DNA from: Pseudomonas oryzae
GTDB taxonomy: Bacteria > Pseudomonadota > Gammaproteobacteria > Pseudomonadales > Pseudomonadaceae
DNA length: 64,000 bases
Direction of reading: 5' to 3'
Assembly: GCF_900104805.1 (NCBI RefSeq)
Contig: NZ_LT629751.1
Location: 372,001-436,000 of the forward strand
A program made the position numbers and the translations under genes. This document shows positions 46,888-56,729 of the stretch, in pieces. The stretch's first letter is position 1. Every line of letters starts with the position of its first letter. A model generated the notes under the pieces. It saw only the letters and a list, made by a program, of their open reading frames with translations. It was not told the DNA's origin and made no database searches.

Positions 46888-47978
46888 TGGTGATTTTCCT
46901 GCAGAATTGCAACCATTTTGTTTCCAAGTGATGGCGTGTTTAATTGCATGTACTGGGAAAAAGCCAGTGTGCTCATTGACAAATACTCCTCAGTCGGCAT
47001 ATCCCAGATTTTCTCCAGTGCCGTCGCAATACCCTCAGCCTTCAGATCCCGGGAGAAGATCACACCATTCACACCATCTTGCACATAGGAAGGTTCAGGC
47101 CCCATGTGGGCGGGCATGTCACCGTGCACTAATGGCGGCAGTCGCAGCGCAAAGTAATGCACCACACTCAGTCCGGCATTACCCGGATAACAGCCCACCC
47201 GGCAGTCGCGGCTGATTTCCAGAATCCGGGCATCGTCATAGACCGCCCCATGAAAAATCACCCAGGAATGATCGAAGCGAGCACGGTACTCGGCCTCCAG
47301 TTCGCCACTTCCTACGACATGTAGCACGGCATCCGGATGCCTGGTTCGCACACGAGCTACTGCATCTATCAGTTGCTCCAGGTGGCATTCTTCGCGAAGG
47401 CGGCCGACAAAGAGTACCCCTTGCTCTGTACCCGTTTTCTGTATGTCGGCTGCATCGACCGAAAAGCGGATCGCGTTATCGGCAACCGCCAGCTTTTCCG
47501 GAGGGCATCCCGCAGCAAGCATGGTTTGATGGGAAAGCTCCGTGTAGCAGACATAACGATGAGAAAGTCTAGCGGCAGTTCGATACAGCCAGGCAATCAG
47601 GCCGCCAATGTGGCGCTTTGAATACAGACCCTGCCCGTGCGAGAACACCTTTACTCCATTGCGGCGTGCCCAAAATAACAGCCACCAGTAGGTCAGGTCG
47701 CGAATATTGGCACAGGCCAACACCAGTTCCGGCTTTTCCTGGCGCAGGGTTACACGAACATTGTGTTGCCAAAGGAGGCGGCCGCCTAGCAATGGCTTCA
47801 TCGGCGCTTCAATGACTTTCGCGCTCTCCGAAGCAATAGTACGGAAACCGCTGTTCGCAGCTGAATTTCCACACAGTATGGTTAGTGAGAAATTCCGTGA
47901 AAGTTTCTCCACCAGTTCGGCGCGGTAACTGGCCAGCAATGGCTGGATGTAAAGTGCGGACCTTTTTTTTGCGGACAT
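46884..47978 (-). CDS. Glycosyltransferase, GT4-like
   Basis: The 364-residue product has the GT-B type core with VLFVGRLREECHLEQLIDAV and PDAVLHVVGSGELEAEYRA. The E-x7-E region is atypical (GNAGLSVVHYFALRLPPLVHG), lacking the first Glu, so the enzyme may belong to a divergent subgroup. It overlaps the next gene by 4 bp and directly abuts the Wzy-like gene. Confidence 0.78.
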   Translation of the reverse strand: MSAKKRSALYIQPLLASYRAELVEKLSRNFSLTILCGNSAANSGFRTIASESAKVIEAPMKPLLGGRLLWQHNVRVTLRQEKPELVLACANIRDLTYWWLLFWARRNGVKVFSHGQGLYSKRHIGGLIAWLYRTAARLSHRYVCYTELSHQTMLAAGCPPEKLAVADNAIRFSVDAADIQKTGTEQGVLFVGRLREECHLEQLIDAVARVRTRHPDAVLHVVGSGELEAEYRARFDHSWVIFHGAVYDDARILEISRDCRVGCYPGNAGLSVVHYFALRLPPLVHGDMPAHMGPEPSYVQDGVNGVIFSRDLKAEGIATALEKIWDMPTEEYLSMSTLAFSQYMQLNTPSLGNKMVAILQENHH

Positions 47979-49298
47979 TCAGGAGCTTTTCCTTAATTTG
48001 GCATAGTAGGCTACGACAATGGCCATTAAACTGCCCATAAAGAATGCTGCTGATCTTGTGCCAAGAGGGAATCCAGTGAAACCCGTTGAGAATATCGCTA
48101 TAAGGGCCGTGCTGGCCATGATTGGGATACGTTTTTTGTCGCGGGATTCTTTTCTGTGTTTATGTACTATGACGAGGGCCGCAAAGCAGCAAAAAACAAA
48201 AAACATATTCATTCCTAAGCCGAATATGAGGCCTGACGAGTATAGGGTGTAAATCCAGAGTGAGTGGCCCCCGTTCCAGTATCCTTGAACAACTCCTTTT
48301 TCTCCAAATATATCTCTTATGAAATCGGCGTAGTGGCCCGAGTAGTCATACGGAGCCCCAATTCCGCAGCCTAAAGCCATGTTCAGGCCTGAGGAGAAAA
48401 GGCAGGTCATCTGATTGTGATACTCTGCGAGTCGGCTGGCAGTGGTGATGTCAAAACCAAAATATGATGAACTCCCCAGTATTCGGTTTGCCCACATGCT
48501 GATTAGTTCGCTGCCAGTACCCCCGGCAAAATACATGAGGAAAAGCAGTGACAGTGAGATAAAGGATATGATTAATGACTTTCTAGTGAACTCTATTTGA
48601 CTCTTCGAGTATCCGTAAGTTATCGGGATAATGACAGCGGCTATGGTCAATAGATACGATCTGGTCTGGGAGGCTAGGATGATAAGTAATAGCATCGCCA
48701 GGACTGTCAGGCTTGTCAGTTTTCTAAATCCCTCATAGTACATGGCAAAGAAGATGGCTAAGGTAAACGGGAGAAGAGGCGATATGATCCTGTATCGGAG
48801 TCCCGAGAGGCCGCCCCCAAAAAAGGTTACGCCGTAAAAAACTTGCCAGACACATGATATTAGCGATGCAATGGCAATTACAGGTAAGAAGTATCCGGCG
48901 ACGGCATTGACACCGTGTCTGCGACACAAAGCGCCAAAAAAAACGAAGCTACCTACCATGATTACATATGGTGCGCCTACAATTATGTAATTTTGAAAGT
49001 TATAGTTGTGAATTATTGCGGTGAGTGGTGAAGAGATTATGAATACAAGTAATAACAATCCTGAGATCTGGATTAATTTTGAAGGGTGGATTGGTTTTTT
49101 TGATAGATATGGTATGGCTCCAATACATATAAGGCTCAGTGAAATCAAATATGAAATTCTCTGGTAAATTCCACCCTCTTCAATTCCCTTGAAGTCAAAA
49201 GCCATTAGCAAGGCGGTTGAAAGCAGAATCCAGCGAACCCATTGGGGGAGTATTGATGGATCTCGTGAGCGAAATCTTGCTTTCAATTCAATGCTCAA
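47979..49298 (-). CDS. Wzy-like polysaccharide polymerase
   Basis: The 439-residue product has 10-12 membrane helices, no other domain, and a large periplasmic loop toward the C-terminal half (residues about 275-335, with GAPYDYSGHYADFIRDIFGE), the shape of Wzy polymerases. It lies between glycosyltransferases, as wzy genes commonly do. This is among the most AT-rich genes of the window, a usual trait of polymerase genes that move between strains. Confidence 0.8.
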   Translation of the reverse strand: MSIELKARFRSRDPSILPQWVRWILLSTALLMAFDFKGIEEGGIYQRISYLISLSLICIGAIPYLSKKPIHPSKLIQISGLLLLVFIISSPLTAIIHNYNFQNYIIVGAPYVIMVGSFVFFGALCRRHGVNAVAGYFLPVIAIASLISCVWQVFYGVTFFGGGLSGLRYRIISPLLPFTLAIFFAMYYEGFRKLTSLTVLAMLLLIILASQTRSYLLTIAAVIIPITYGYSKSQIEFTRKSLIISFISLSLLFLMYFAGGTGSELISMWANRILGSSSYFGFDITTASRLAEYHNQMTCLFSSGLNMALGCGIGAPYDYSGHYADFIRDIFGEKGVVQGYWNGGHSLWIYTLYSSGLIFGLGMNMFFVFCCFAALVIVHKHRKESRDKKRIPIMASTALIAIFSTGFTGFPLGTRSAAFFMGSLMAIVVAYYAKLRKSS

Positions 49299-50355
49299 GT
49301 TGTGCCTCTGTCAGGTCAAGATATTCAGTTGCTGTTCTGTTGATGTCGAAGTCGGAGATATTTCTTGGCAAGTAAATTGGTTCTTTAAAAGCCGAAAGAA
49401 TGCTGCGCTCCCAGTCCGCTACGCTTTCTCGTGGTATGCACTGCACACCCTTCATTTTTGAAAACTGGGCAAGCGTAGGAATGTCGCTTGCTATCACCGG
49501 AGTGCCGGTTGCTAATGCCTCCAGCATCGCAAGGCCTTGTGACTCCGCACTCGACGGCATTACATAAACATCTGCGCGCGCCAGAAGATCGAATATGTCT
49601 TGGCGAGGCCCGAGAAACTCCACGTGTAATTGTAGTCCGAGGTTTGCAGTTAATAACTTTAGTTTCTCGTGATATTCTTTGTCCTCGATCAAGCCGGCCA
49701 GCCACAATCTGGCTTGTGGCTGCTGCTTGACCACTTCGGCCATGGCCTGGATACTTATGTGCTGCCCTTTGAGCGGAAGCACCCGCCCCACTTGAAGGAC
49801 GATTCCGCTTTTCTCTGTCCGCTTGCGTCGGTGGGCAGCTGCTGCCTGAGCGCCGGTGAAGTCAAGACCATTGCGGATCACTCGAACAGGCACTGGAAAA
49901 ACTGCACGGTAATTATCTGCACCCGGTTCAGAAACAGCAATCGTGTTCCTGCTCAAGTGACAGAGCAGGTGCTCAGCAAGGCGATGGGGGCCTACCGCCG
50001 GATAGTTATCGGTGGCATGCAGTACAGGCACAACGCGACGCTGGAGCAGATCGGCCAGCCGGGCGTACATGGCTGGAATCACCGAGTGGGCAAATACCAC
50101 ATCCGGCTTGAACTCTATCAAGAGCTTCCGGATGTGCGGCAGGCGTTGCAAGTGTGAAGGGGCTTGATGCGGTAGCTGTACATGGACGCCTGCATGTTGC
50201 AGGCGTTCCAATTGCGGAAGAAAGCTTTCCTCCGATGGGTTGATGGCAGAGAAGGCGACATCGTGGCCCATGTTTTTTTGTGCAATGCACAGGTCGCGAA
50301 CCAGAATCTCCGCTCCGGAAAACCGGGGGGTCAAAACCAGATGCATAACTCTCAT
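49288..50355 (-). CDS. GT4-family glycosyltransferase
   Basis: The 355-residue product starts MRVMHLVLTPRFSGAEILVRDL and has the nucleotide-binding GIVLQVGRVLPLKGQHISIQA and SAESQGLAMLEALATGTPVIAS with the E-x7-E pair. It overlaps the Wzy-like gene by 11 bp and the flippase gene by 4 bp. Confidence 0.88.
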   Translation of the reverse strand: MRVMHLVLTPRFSGAEILVRDLCIAQKNMGHDVAFSAINPSEESFLPQLERLQHAGVHVQLPHQAPSHLQRLPHIRKLLIEFKPDVVFAHSVIPAMYARLADLLQRRVVPVLHATDNYPAVGPHRLAEHLLCHLSRNTIAVSEPGADNYRAVFPVPVRVIRNGLDFTGAQAAAAHRRKRTEKSGIVLQVGRVLPLKGQHISIQAMAEVVKQQPQARLWLAGLIEDKEYHEKLKLLTANLGLQLHVEFLGPRQDIFDLLARADVYVMPSSAESQGLAMLEALATGTPVIASDIPTLAQFSKMKGVQCIPRESVADWERSILSAFKEPIYLPRNISDFDINRTATEYLDLTEAQLEH

Positions 50356-51743
50356 TTCAGTTGCCTCAGCAGCCTGCTAAAACGTACTGCAAACAATCCC
50401 AGCGCTACACTGGCCCCCACCCACCACAATGCTGGAGCCCACAGCGTAAGCAGCGGGCAGCCGGCCAGCAGAGTCCAAAATCCCCATTGTGCTCGCAGAA
50501 TCTGCAAGACAGTCTCTACGTATAGAAGTGCCCCAGTCAGAATCAATAGCACTGCTACCCATACAGCTGCGCTGGAGGCCACTGCTACGCCGGTTATGCC
50601 CTTTGCCCGCAGTAGGTACAGCAGTGCCAACAGCGCCAGCAGCTGCACCAGTGCGGCGCCGGTCACGATCCAAGCCTTGCCTTCGGCTTTTACAAACGGC
50701 ACTAGTACGGCTGTCAGCAGGCCGCCATACATGCCGCCCACCAGAAGCCCGAATACCGGGGCAGCAGCTCTCCAGCTTTCACCCAGCAGAAGCACAAACA
50801 ATGGCTCTGCCAGTGCGTTCAGAGTCAGCACGGCCGCCATACCACCAGCCGCCATCAATGCGAGCAATGCCAGCGTCAGCTCCACTGCGCGTTGGTGATC
50901 GGAGCGCATTTGCTCCGAGAGCTTGGGAAACAGGTACTGCGAAAGCATGATCCCGATATCCGCCACTCCCAGCTGCGCAAAGCGTTGTGCCATCTGGTAG
51001 GTGCCTAATCCGCTTACGCCAACAATTTTTGCCACCATGAACTTGTCGGTCTGGTTGAGCAGGAAATTCAGGATGTTGTTCATCCAGATCCATTTTCCAA
51101 AGGCAGCAAATTCGGAGGCTTCCCGCGACAGTGACGGGCGGGGTGGTGGCGCAAATACTCGGTATGAGGCAAGCCAGCGCACTCCCTCTGTCACCGCCAT
51201 GGTCACGAACACAGCCAATACACTCTGCGTCACCCAGGCCACCAGAATGCCCAGCACGGCATCGATCAACACAAAGCTGGAATTGAATAGACCAACGCGG
51301 CGCATCTGCATGTTGCGCAGTGCAAGCGTAAGCGACAGGTTCACCGAGCCACGCAAGAGCAGGAGCACACCGACTAGCGCGAGGATTGGGAAGGCTTCCG
51401 GTATGGAAAAGAGCTGTGCCGCAGGCCAGGCCAGGAGCGCCAGACCAGTGCCAAGCAGGACGGCCCGTAGCAGCTGCCAGCCCCAGACAGCGCTGAGCTG
51501 TGCCTGCGTCAGTGCTTCACGCCGCTGCACCAGCGCTTGCATCAGTCCCAGCTCGCTGAGTGCTTCTGCCACAGCCATTGCCAGCAGGCCCACGCCGATG
51601 AGCCCGACGCCCTCTGGCCCGAGTACGCGTGCCAGCACCAGAAACTTGAGCGCCACCGCAATCCGGCCGGCACCGTGCTGCACAAACACCCAAAACGGGC
51701 CGGATGAGGAGAACAGGCGTGAGACGAGAGAGAGCTTCTGCAT
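50352..51743 (-). CDS. Wzx-like lipid-linked oligosaccharide flippase
   Basis: The 463-residue product has about 12-14 membrane helices of the MATE/Wzx fold, starting with FVQHGAGRIAVALKFLVLARVLGPEG, which is typical of the polysaccharide synthase PF01943/PF13440 group. It would flip the undecaprenyl-linked repeat unit to the periplasm for the Wzy-like polymerase. Composition is GC-richer than wzy next to it, suggesting a different origin. Confidence 0.88.
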   Translation of the reverse strand: MQKLSLVSRLFSSSGPFWVFVQHGAGRIAVALKFLVLARVLGPEGVGLIGVGLLAMAVAEALSELGLMQALVQRREALTQAQLSAVWGWQLLRAVLLGTGLALLAWPAAQLFSIPEAFPILALVGVLLLLRGSVNLSLTLALRNMQMRRVGLFNSSFVLIDAVLGILVAWVTQSVLAVFVTMAVTEGVRWLASYRVFAPPPRPSLSREASEFAAFGKWIWMNNILNFLLNQTDKFMVAKIVGVSGLGTYQMAQRFAQLGVADIGIMLSQYLFPKLSEQMRSDHQRAVELTLALLALMAAGGMAAVLTLNALAEPLFVLLLGESWRAAAPVFGLLVGGMYGGLLTAVLVPFVKAEGKAWIVTGAALVQLLALLALLYLLRAKGITGVAVASSAAVWVAVLLILTGALLYVETVLQILRAQWGFWTLLAGCPLLTLWAPALWWVGASVALGLFAVRFSRLLRQLK

Positions 51744-52918
51744 CAGGCGATTGCCTGTATCAGTCGAGCTGCAAAGTCGCGGCCAGGGAGCGGGGTCAGT
51801 CCTGATGCCTGGTTGGCAGTTGCCGGCAAGGCGCTCAGAGCGTTGGCGACGGCTTCCTTGTCTGAAACTTGTACGCTTACCCCCAGATCGTTGGTACGGG
51901 TGAACCAGCCAATCAGTCCTTCATCACAGCTGATTACAGGACGCTCGAAGGCCAATGCCTGCCACAGCACGCCACTGGAGCCAAGATGGCCGCGATATCC
52001 GAGCCATACAGCGTCGCAGGCGCTGAACAGCAGACTTTCTTCGTCTTCGGTGATGAAGCGGTCAATTAGGTTCAGACGGCCCTGCTGAATTGCCTGCTGC
52101 CAGGCTTCACCAGCCAGCCAGTTGCGGATCTCCGGAGCCTGGCGGCCGGCCACGACTACGGTCGGTTGTTGCTCCAGCGGCAGCGAGGCTTGTGCCTCCA
52201 GAAGTTCTCGCACACCTTTGCGCCAATCGACTGCCCCGTAGAGCAGTACCACCGGACGCGTGGTGTCCAGCCCCAGAGTGCTGCGCGCCTGTTCACGCGA
52301 CACTGCGGGCACATTGATATCGGCAGGGTCCTGTAGGTACAGGACGCGGCTGTTGGGCTGACGTGCAGTTACGTATTCGGCGAGACAGGGGTCAATCACG
52401 CACAGCTTGCCAACGGCGTGGGAGTTTGCCAGACGAAAGAACAGCAGCTCCTTGATGCGCGTTAGCAGCCCGGGCTTGTTTTCTGACAGGCCTATCTCAT
52501 AGCAATGAAAGGCCGGACGCATGGAAATTGCCGACCAGGGGCACTTTCCGAATGGTCTTGAATTTATTGCCAAGGCATACAGGCAGATATCGGCAAAGGG
52601 CAGCAGCACATGGTCGATAGTGGTCTGAGAATTTACTTTCCGGAAAATGGCCTGCAGTTTTTTCCAGTAATAAGTTTCGCGCTGAATCAGTTCGATCAGT
52701 CCACCGCCATTTTTAGCGCCGCTGAAGTCATCGAAATGCAAGGCCAGACGATCAGCATGGCGGGCTCGCAGACTGACCAGTGTCGCGTTGTCACAGAAGC
52801 GATGATCTGTGGCGATAGTTACCTGCCAGTCACTGTCGCAGGCCGCTGACGCAATCCAGTCCAGGTAGCGAAAGTGGTGCCCGCTCAATTGAGGCTCAAT
52901 GATCAGAAGCCGTTTCAT
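51743..52918 (-). CDS. Glycosyltransferase of the GT-B type
   Basis: The 391-residue product starts KRLLIIEPQLSGHHFRYLDWIA and contains RPVVLLYGAVDWRKGVRELLEA and a Gly-rich GYRGHLGSSGVLWQALAFERPV region of the GT4-like C-terminal domain. It is a further glycosyltransferase of the locus. The start of wzx overlaps its stop by one base, so translation is coupled. Donor unknown. Confidence 0.8.
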   Translation of the reverse strand: MKRLLIIEPQLSGHHFRYLDWIASAACDSDWQVTIATDHRFCDNATLVSLRARHADRLALHFDDFSGAKNGGGLIELIQRETYYWKKLQAIFRKVNSQTTIDHVLLPFADICLYALAINSRPFGKCPWSAISMRPAFHCYEIGLSENKPGLLTRIKELLFFRLANSHAVGKLCVIDPCLAEYVTARQPNSRVLYLQDPADINVPAVSREQARSTLGLDTTRPVVLLYGAVDWRKGVRELLEAQASLPLEQQPTVVVAGRQAPEIRNWLAGEAWQQAIQQGRLNLIDRFITEDEESLLFSACDAVWLGYRGHLGSSGVLWQALAFERPVISCDEGLIGWFTRTNDLGVSVQVSDKEAVANALSALPATANQASGLTPLPGRDFAARLIQAIA

Positions 52919-52936
52919 GTCTATTCTCAGTGTGTA

Positions 52937-54103
52937 TTAGTCGCTGCCAAATAAGTCGCGTGTGTAGACCTTCTCTACTACGTCCTGCAGGCTATCGGCT
53001 TGCCGGTTGGCCACGATCACATCACTGATACGCTTGAATTCTTCCAGATCTCGAACGACGCGCGAATTGAAGAACCTGTCTTCCTTCAATACGGGCTCAT
53101 AGATCACCACATCGACCCCCTTGGCCTTGAGGCGCTTCATCACACCCTGGATGGCCGAGGCACGGAAGTTGTCAGAGCCGGACTTCATCACCAGCCGGTA
53201 GATGCCGACCACCTTGGGATTGCGCTTGAGAATGGATTCGGCGATGAAGTCCTTGCGCGTGGTATTGGCATCGACGATGGCGCGGATCAGGGTGCTGGGT
53301 ACGTCAGCATAGTTGGCCAGCAGCTGCTTGGTGTCCTTGGGCAGGCAGTAGCCACCGTAGCCGAAGCTGGGATTGTTGTAGTGCATGCCGATACGCGGGT
53401 CGAGGCCTACGCCTTCGATGATCTGCCGGGTGTCCAGGTCGTGGGTTTCGGCGTAGCTGTCCAGTTCGTTGAAGTAGGCCACGCGCATCGCCAGGTAGGT
53501 GTTGGCGAACAGCTTGATAGCTTCGGCTTCGGTGCTGTCGGTGAACAGGGTGGGAATGTCCGGCTTGAGGGCGCCCTGTTGCAGCAGGCGGGCGAAGGTT
53601 TCCGCGCGCTCGGAGCGCTCGCCGACGATGATCCGCGACGGGTACAGGTTGTCGTGCAGCGCCTTGCCTTCGCGGAGGAACTCCGGGGAGAAGAGGATAT
53701 TGGCGGTGTTGTACTTCTCGCCCACGCACTTGGTATAGCCGACCGGTACTGTGGACTTGATCACCATGACCGCATTGGGGTTGATCGCCAGCACATCCTC
53801 GATCACTGCTTCAACGCTAAGGGTATTGAAGAAGTTGGTTACCGGATCGTAGTCGGTGGGGGTGGCGATGATCACGTAGTCGGCATCGCGGTAGGCCTCT
53901 TCCTTGTCGAGAGTCGCCCGGAGGTCGAGAGGCTTCTCGGCGAGGTAGCGTTCGATTTCGCTGTCCTCGATAGGCGACTGGCGATCATTGATCAGGTCTA
54001 CCTTTGCCGAGACGATATCAAGGGCGATGACCTTGTTGTGTTGAGCGAGGAGTATGGCGTTGGATAGACCGACATATCCGGTGCCGGCGATGGTGATGTT
54101 CAT
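52937..54103 (-). CDS. ugd: UDP-glucose 6-dehydrogenase
   Basis: Ugd oxidises UDP-glucose to UDP-glucuronate with two NAD. The 388-residue product has [44 protein letters not shown] and the catalytic Cys in [15 protein letters not shown]. Length equals that of E. coli Ugd and many internal stretches match it. It supplies an acidic sugar to the polymer. A REP element lies upstream, before the lipid-carrier transferase gene. Confidence 0.95.
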   Translation of the reverse strand: MNITIAGTGYVGLSNAILLAQHNKVIALDIVSAKVDLINDRQSPIEDSEIERYLAEKPLDLRATLDKEEAYRDADYVIIATPTDYDPVTNFFNTLSVEAVIEDVLAINPNAVMVIKSTVPVGYTKCVGEKYNTANILFSPEFLREGKALHDNLYPSRIIVGERSERAETFARLLQQGALKPDIPTLFTDSTEAEAIKLFANTYLAMRVAYFNELDSYAETHDLDTRQIIEGVGLDPRIGMHYNNPSFGYGGYCLPKDTKQLLANYADVPSTLIRAIVDANTTRKDFIAESILKRNPKVVGIYRLVMKSGSDNFRASAIQGVMKRLKAKGVDVVIYEPVLKEDRFFNSRVVRDLEEFKRISDVIVANRQADSLQDVVEKVYTRDLFGSD

Positions 54104-54136
54104 GACAGTCCTTTGAGAGCTTCCGGTGCTGGGGCG

Positions 54137-54163
54137 GGTCGCGAGCAAGCTCGCTCCTACAGG
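54137..54163. repeat. REP-like element
   Basis: GCGAG-CAAG-CTCGC followed by TCCTACAG is the common pseudomonad REP core. It separates ugd from the upstream transferase gene. Confidence 0.75.
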
Positions 54164-54183
54164 GCAAGCACGTTGTCTGGGAG

Positions 54184-55749
54184 TCAGTAGATGTCTTTGG
54201 ACAGCAGGGTGAACGGCGTCTTGATCAGGATCTTCAGATCCAGCCACACCGACCAGTTGTTGATGTAGGCAAGGTCGAGTTCGACGCGCTGCTGCATCTT
54301 GTCCAGGGTTTCGGTTTCGCCACGGCAGCCGCTGACCTGCGCCAGGCCAGTGATGCCGGGCTTGATGCGGTGGCGGGCCATATAGGCGTCGATCTTGCCG
54401 GTGTAGTAGTCGTTATGCGCGACGGCGTGCGGGCGTGGGCCGACCAGGGACATGCTGCCCTGCAGCACGTTGATGAACTGCGGCAGCTCGTCGATGGAGG
54501 TGCGACGGATGAAGCGGCCGATGGGGGTGATGCGATCGTCGTTGCGGGTGGCCTGTTTCACGTCCTGGTCGTCGTGCATGCGCATGGAGCGGAACTTCCA
54601 CACCTCGATGACCTGGCCGTTCCAGCCGTGGCGCTGCTGCTTGAAGATGACCGGGCCGGGCGAGGAGCGCTTGACCAGGATGGCGATGGTCAGCATCAGC
54701 GGACTGAGGGCGAGCAGCGCCAGCAGGGCGAGGACGCGATCCATCACGGCCTTGGTGAAGGCGGCGGTAGGATAGGCGGTCAGCGGGCTTTCGTTGAGGT
54801 GGATGGCCGGCAGGCCGCCGATATCGCTGACCGAGTGGTTGAGCAGCATCATGCTCGCCAGGTCGGGGATCCACACCACGTCGACGCTGGCGTCGAGCAG
54901 GTCGATGTACAGGCCTTCGATCTGCTCGGCTTCGGCCAGCGGCAGGGCGATATACAGGCGACGGATGCCGTATTCGGCGATCAGTGCACGCAGGTGTTCG
55001 AGCCCGCCGAGGATCGGGTAGAGGCTGTTGCTGGGCAGTTCGGCGCTGTCGGATGCGACCAGGCCCACCACCGGCTCATGCTGGTGACGGACAAGTTTGT
55101 CGGCGAGCTCAAGGGCGAGGTCGCCGGTGCCGATAATCAGCGATGTGCGTTCGCTCTGGAGCTGGCGATGGTAGCGGCGGGAGAAGTGCTGCAGTGGCAG
55201 GTAGCTGGCGGCCTGTGCCGTGAAGGCGAGGATCGCCCAGGTGAGTGCGACTTCGCGGGAGAACAGTTCGCTGGTCTTGGTGACGAAGGCGACCACGGTG
55301 AGGCAGGCGAGCAGCAGCAACCAGCCACACAACAGGCGGGCGAGGCCGGTCAGATAGCCGTGTTGCTTGTGATAGACGCGCAGAAGCGAGTAGGCCGGTA
55401 CCGATGCGAGTATGGCGATCACCGCGAGGATCCGGTACTGGGTATCCAGGGTGCCGGTCTTGTAGACGGCCAGGGCGCAGAGCAGCAGGGTGGTCAGGCC
55501 GATGGCCACCAGCCACTGGCCCCAGAAGGTCAGGCCGCGGCCACCGGGGAGGATGCTGTCGGAGGTTCGTGTCACGTGCTGTGCCTTGCCGTTGAATAGG
55601 GTGTCGTGGCGCCAGGGTGCGGAGCTGGATTCCTGATGCTGTCTGGATGCACTGGCAGAAAGACGCCGGCTGTGAGGCTGGAGTGAAGAGACTCTCCGTA
55701 GTGATCCGGCTTGAGCTGTCCGGGGCGCTGTCGAGTGGTTTGGCATCAT
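54184..55749 (-). CDS. Undecaprenyl-phosphate sugar-1-phosphate transferase (WcaJ/WbaP type)
   Basis: The enzyme loads the first sugar phosphate, probably glucose, on undecaprenyl phosphate. The product is up to 521 residues. It has N-terminal membrane helices, a CoA-binding-like domain ([17 protein letters not shown]), and the C-terminal catalytic domain with [48 protein letters not shown] and GPRPHAV. The start is uncertain: the first 58 residues are unlike the family, so GTG at 55575 (462 residues) is an alternative. The spacer 55750-55927 shows no gene. Confidence 0.9.
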   Translation of the reverse strand: MMPNHSTAPRTAQAGSLRRVSSLQPHSRRLSASASRQHQESSSAPWRHDTLFNGKAQHVTRTSDSILPGGRGLTFWGQWLVAIGLTTLLLCALAVYKTGTLDTQYRILAVIAILASVPAYSLLRVYHKQHGYLTGLARLLCGWLLLLACLTVVAFVTKTSELFSREVALTWAILAFTAQAASYLPLQHFSRRYHRQLQSERTSLIIGTGDLALELADKLVRHQHEPVVGLVASDSAELPSNSLYPILGGLEHLRALIAEYGIRRLYIALPLAEAEQIEGLYIDLLDASVDVVWIPDLASMMLLNHSVSDIGGLPAIHLNESPLTAYPTAAFTKAVMDRVLALLALLALSPLMLTIAILVKRSSPGPVIFKQQRHGWNGQVIEVWKFRSMRMHDDQDVKQATRNDDRITPIGRFIRRTSIDELPQFINVLQGSMSLVGPRPHAVAHNDYYTGKIDAYMARHRIKPGITGLAQVSGCRGETETLDKMQQRVELDLAYINNWSVWLDLKILIKTPFTLLSKDIY

Positions 55750-55927
55750 CCTGAGCCTGCGTGGTTGTTGGCGTTGTCGGAAGGCTGTTGCCGAGGTCGG
55801 CAGCGGCCTCGCCTGGGCCTTGGGATAACTCTGTTTATGTCGACTGCTGGCGCTTCCGCGAAGGCGACGCGCGGCTATCAGCGGCTGATCGCCCGTGAAT
55901 GACGGCTTTGCAGTTTTCCGGCGTGAT

Positions 55928-56680
55928 CTACTGGCAGATGCCCTGTTTCTTCCGGATTCGCTCGTCGAGGTGCTCGCACAGCGCTTCGCTCATGCCGGCG
56001 TGCGCAGCGACTTCAGATAGGTAGCGGGCTTCGTTGCCGCTGTATTGCACGACCCTGTCGGCGGCTGCGAGGGTGGCGCTGCGTTGTCCGGCGTCGAGGC
56101 TCGGCCAGGCGAGCAGGCCGATCTCGGCGAGGGTGCGGTTGATCTCGATGCGGTTGGGGCCGAGGTTGTTGGCTTGTTGCAGGGCGTGAGCGAACTCGTT
56201 GTCCAGTTCGAGGAGATGGAGCTTGGCGTAGGCCAGGGCAGCCCAGGCGTAAGGCCACTCGGGGCGGGCCTGGGTCGATGCCCGGAAGGCTTCGAGGGCT
56301 GCGCGTCGGGAAGCTTGGGCCTGGGCTGCGCCGAAAGGGGCGCGGAACTGCTGCCATTGCCAGACACGGCCGAGGCGTTCGAGGTATTCGCCGTTGTTGC
56401 CTGGGTAGAGTCGCACGGCGCGTTGGGCGGCGTCGTGGGCGATCTGCCAGGCCTTGGCGGTGGGTTCGCTGCGCTTGTTCGTCCAGTCGTCGAGGAAGGC
56501 TTGGGCCTGGTAGCTGGCGATGCCGGCGAGCAGCATGCAGGCCCCCGCGGCGATGAGTGGCAGGCTGAGTACTGCGGCCAGTAGCGGCAGCAGACGAATG
56601 GTGAACGAGTCCGCACTTTGCGAATCGGCAAGCAAGCGCGTGCTGCGCCGACGTTTCGAGTGGGCGATGGCTGTGGTCAT
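55928..56680 (-). CDS. VpsP-like polysaccharide biosynthesis protein
   Basis: The 250-residue product has one N-terminal membrane helix (LLPLLAAVLSLPLIAAGACML) and a periplasmic helical domain with TPR-like spacing (ALEAFRASTQARPEWPYAWAALAYAKLHLLEL). This resembles the small VpsP-type proteins encoded in Vibrio VPS-like clusters; I make this assignment from layout and context rather than a firm motif. The position between the lipid-carrier transferase and the phosphatase supports a role in polymer assembly. Confidence 0.6.
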   Translation of the reverse strand: MTTAIAHSKRRRSTRLLADSQSADSFTIRLLPLLAAVLSLPLIAAGACMLLAGIASYQAQAFLDDWTNKRSEPTAKAWQIAHDAAQRAVRLYPGNNGEYLERLGRVWQWQQFRAPFGAAQAQASRRAALEAFRASTQARPEWPYAWAALAYAKLHLLELDNEFAHALQQANNLGPNRIEINRTLAEIGLLAWPSLDAGQRSATLAAADRVVQYSGNEARYLSEVAAHAGMSEALCEHLDERIRKKQGICQ

Positions 56681-56729
56681 TGCTGGGGAGTGTCCGGCTG
56701 GGGTGCCGCTTACGCAGGCGGGTGGCTTC

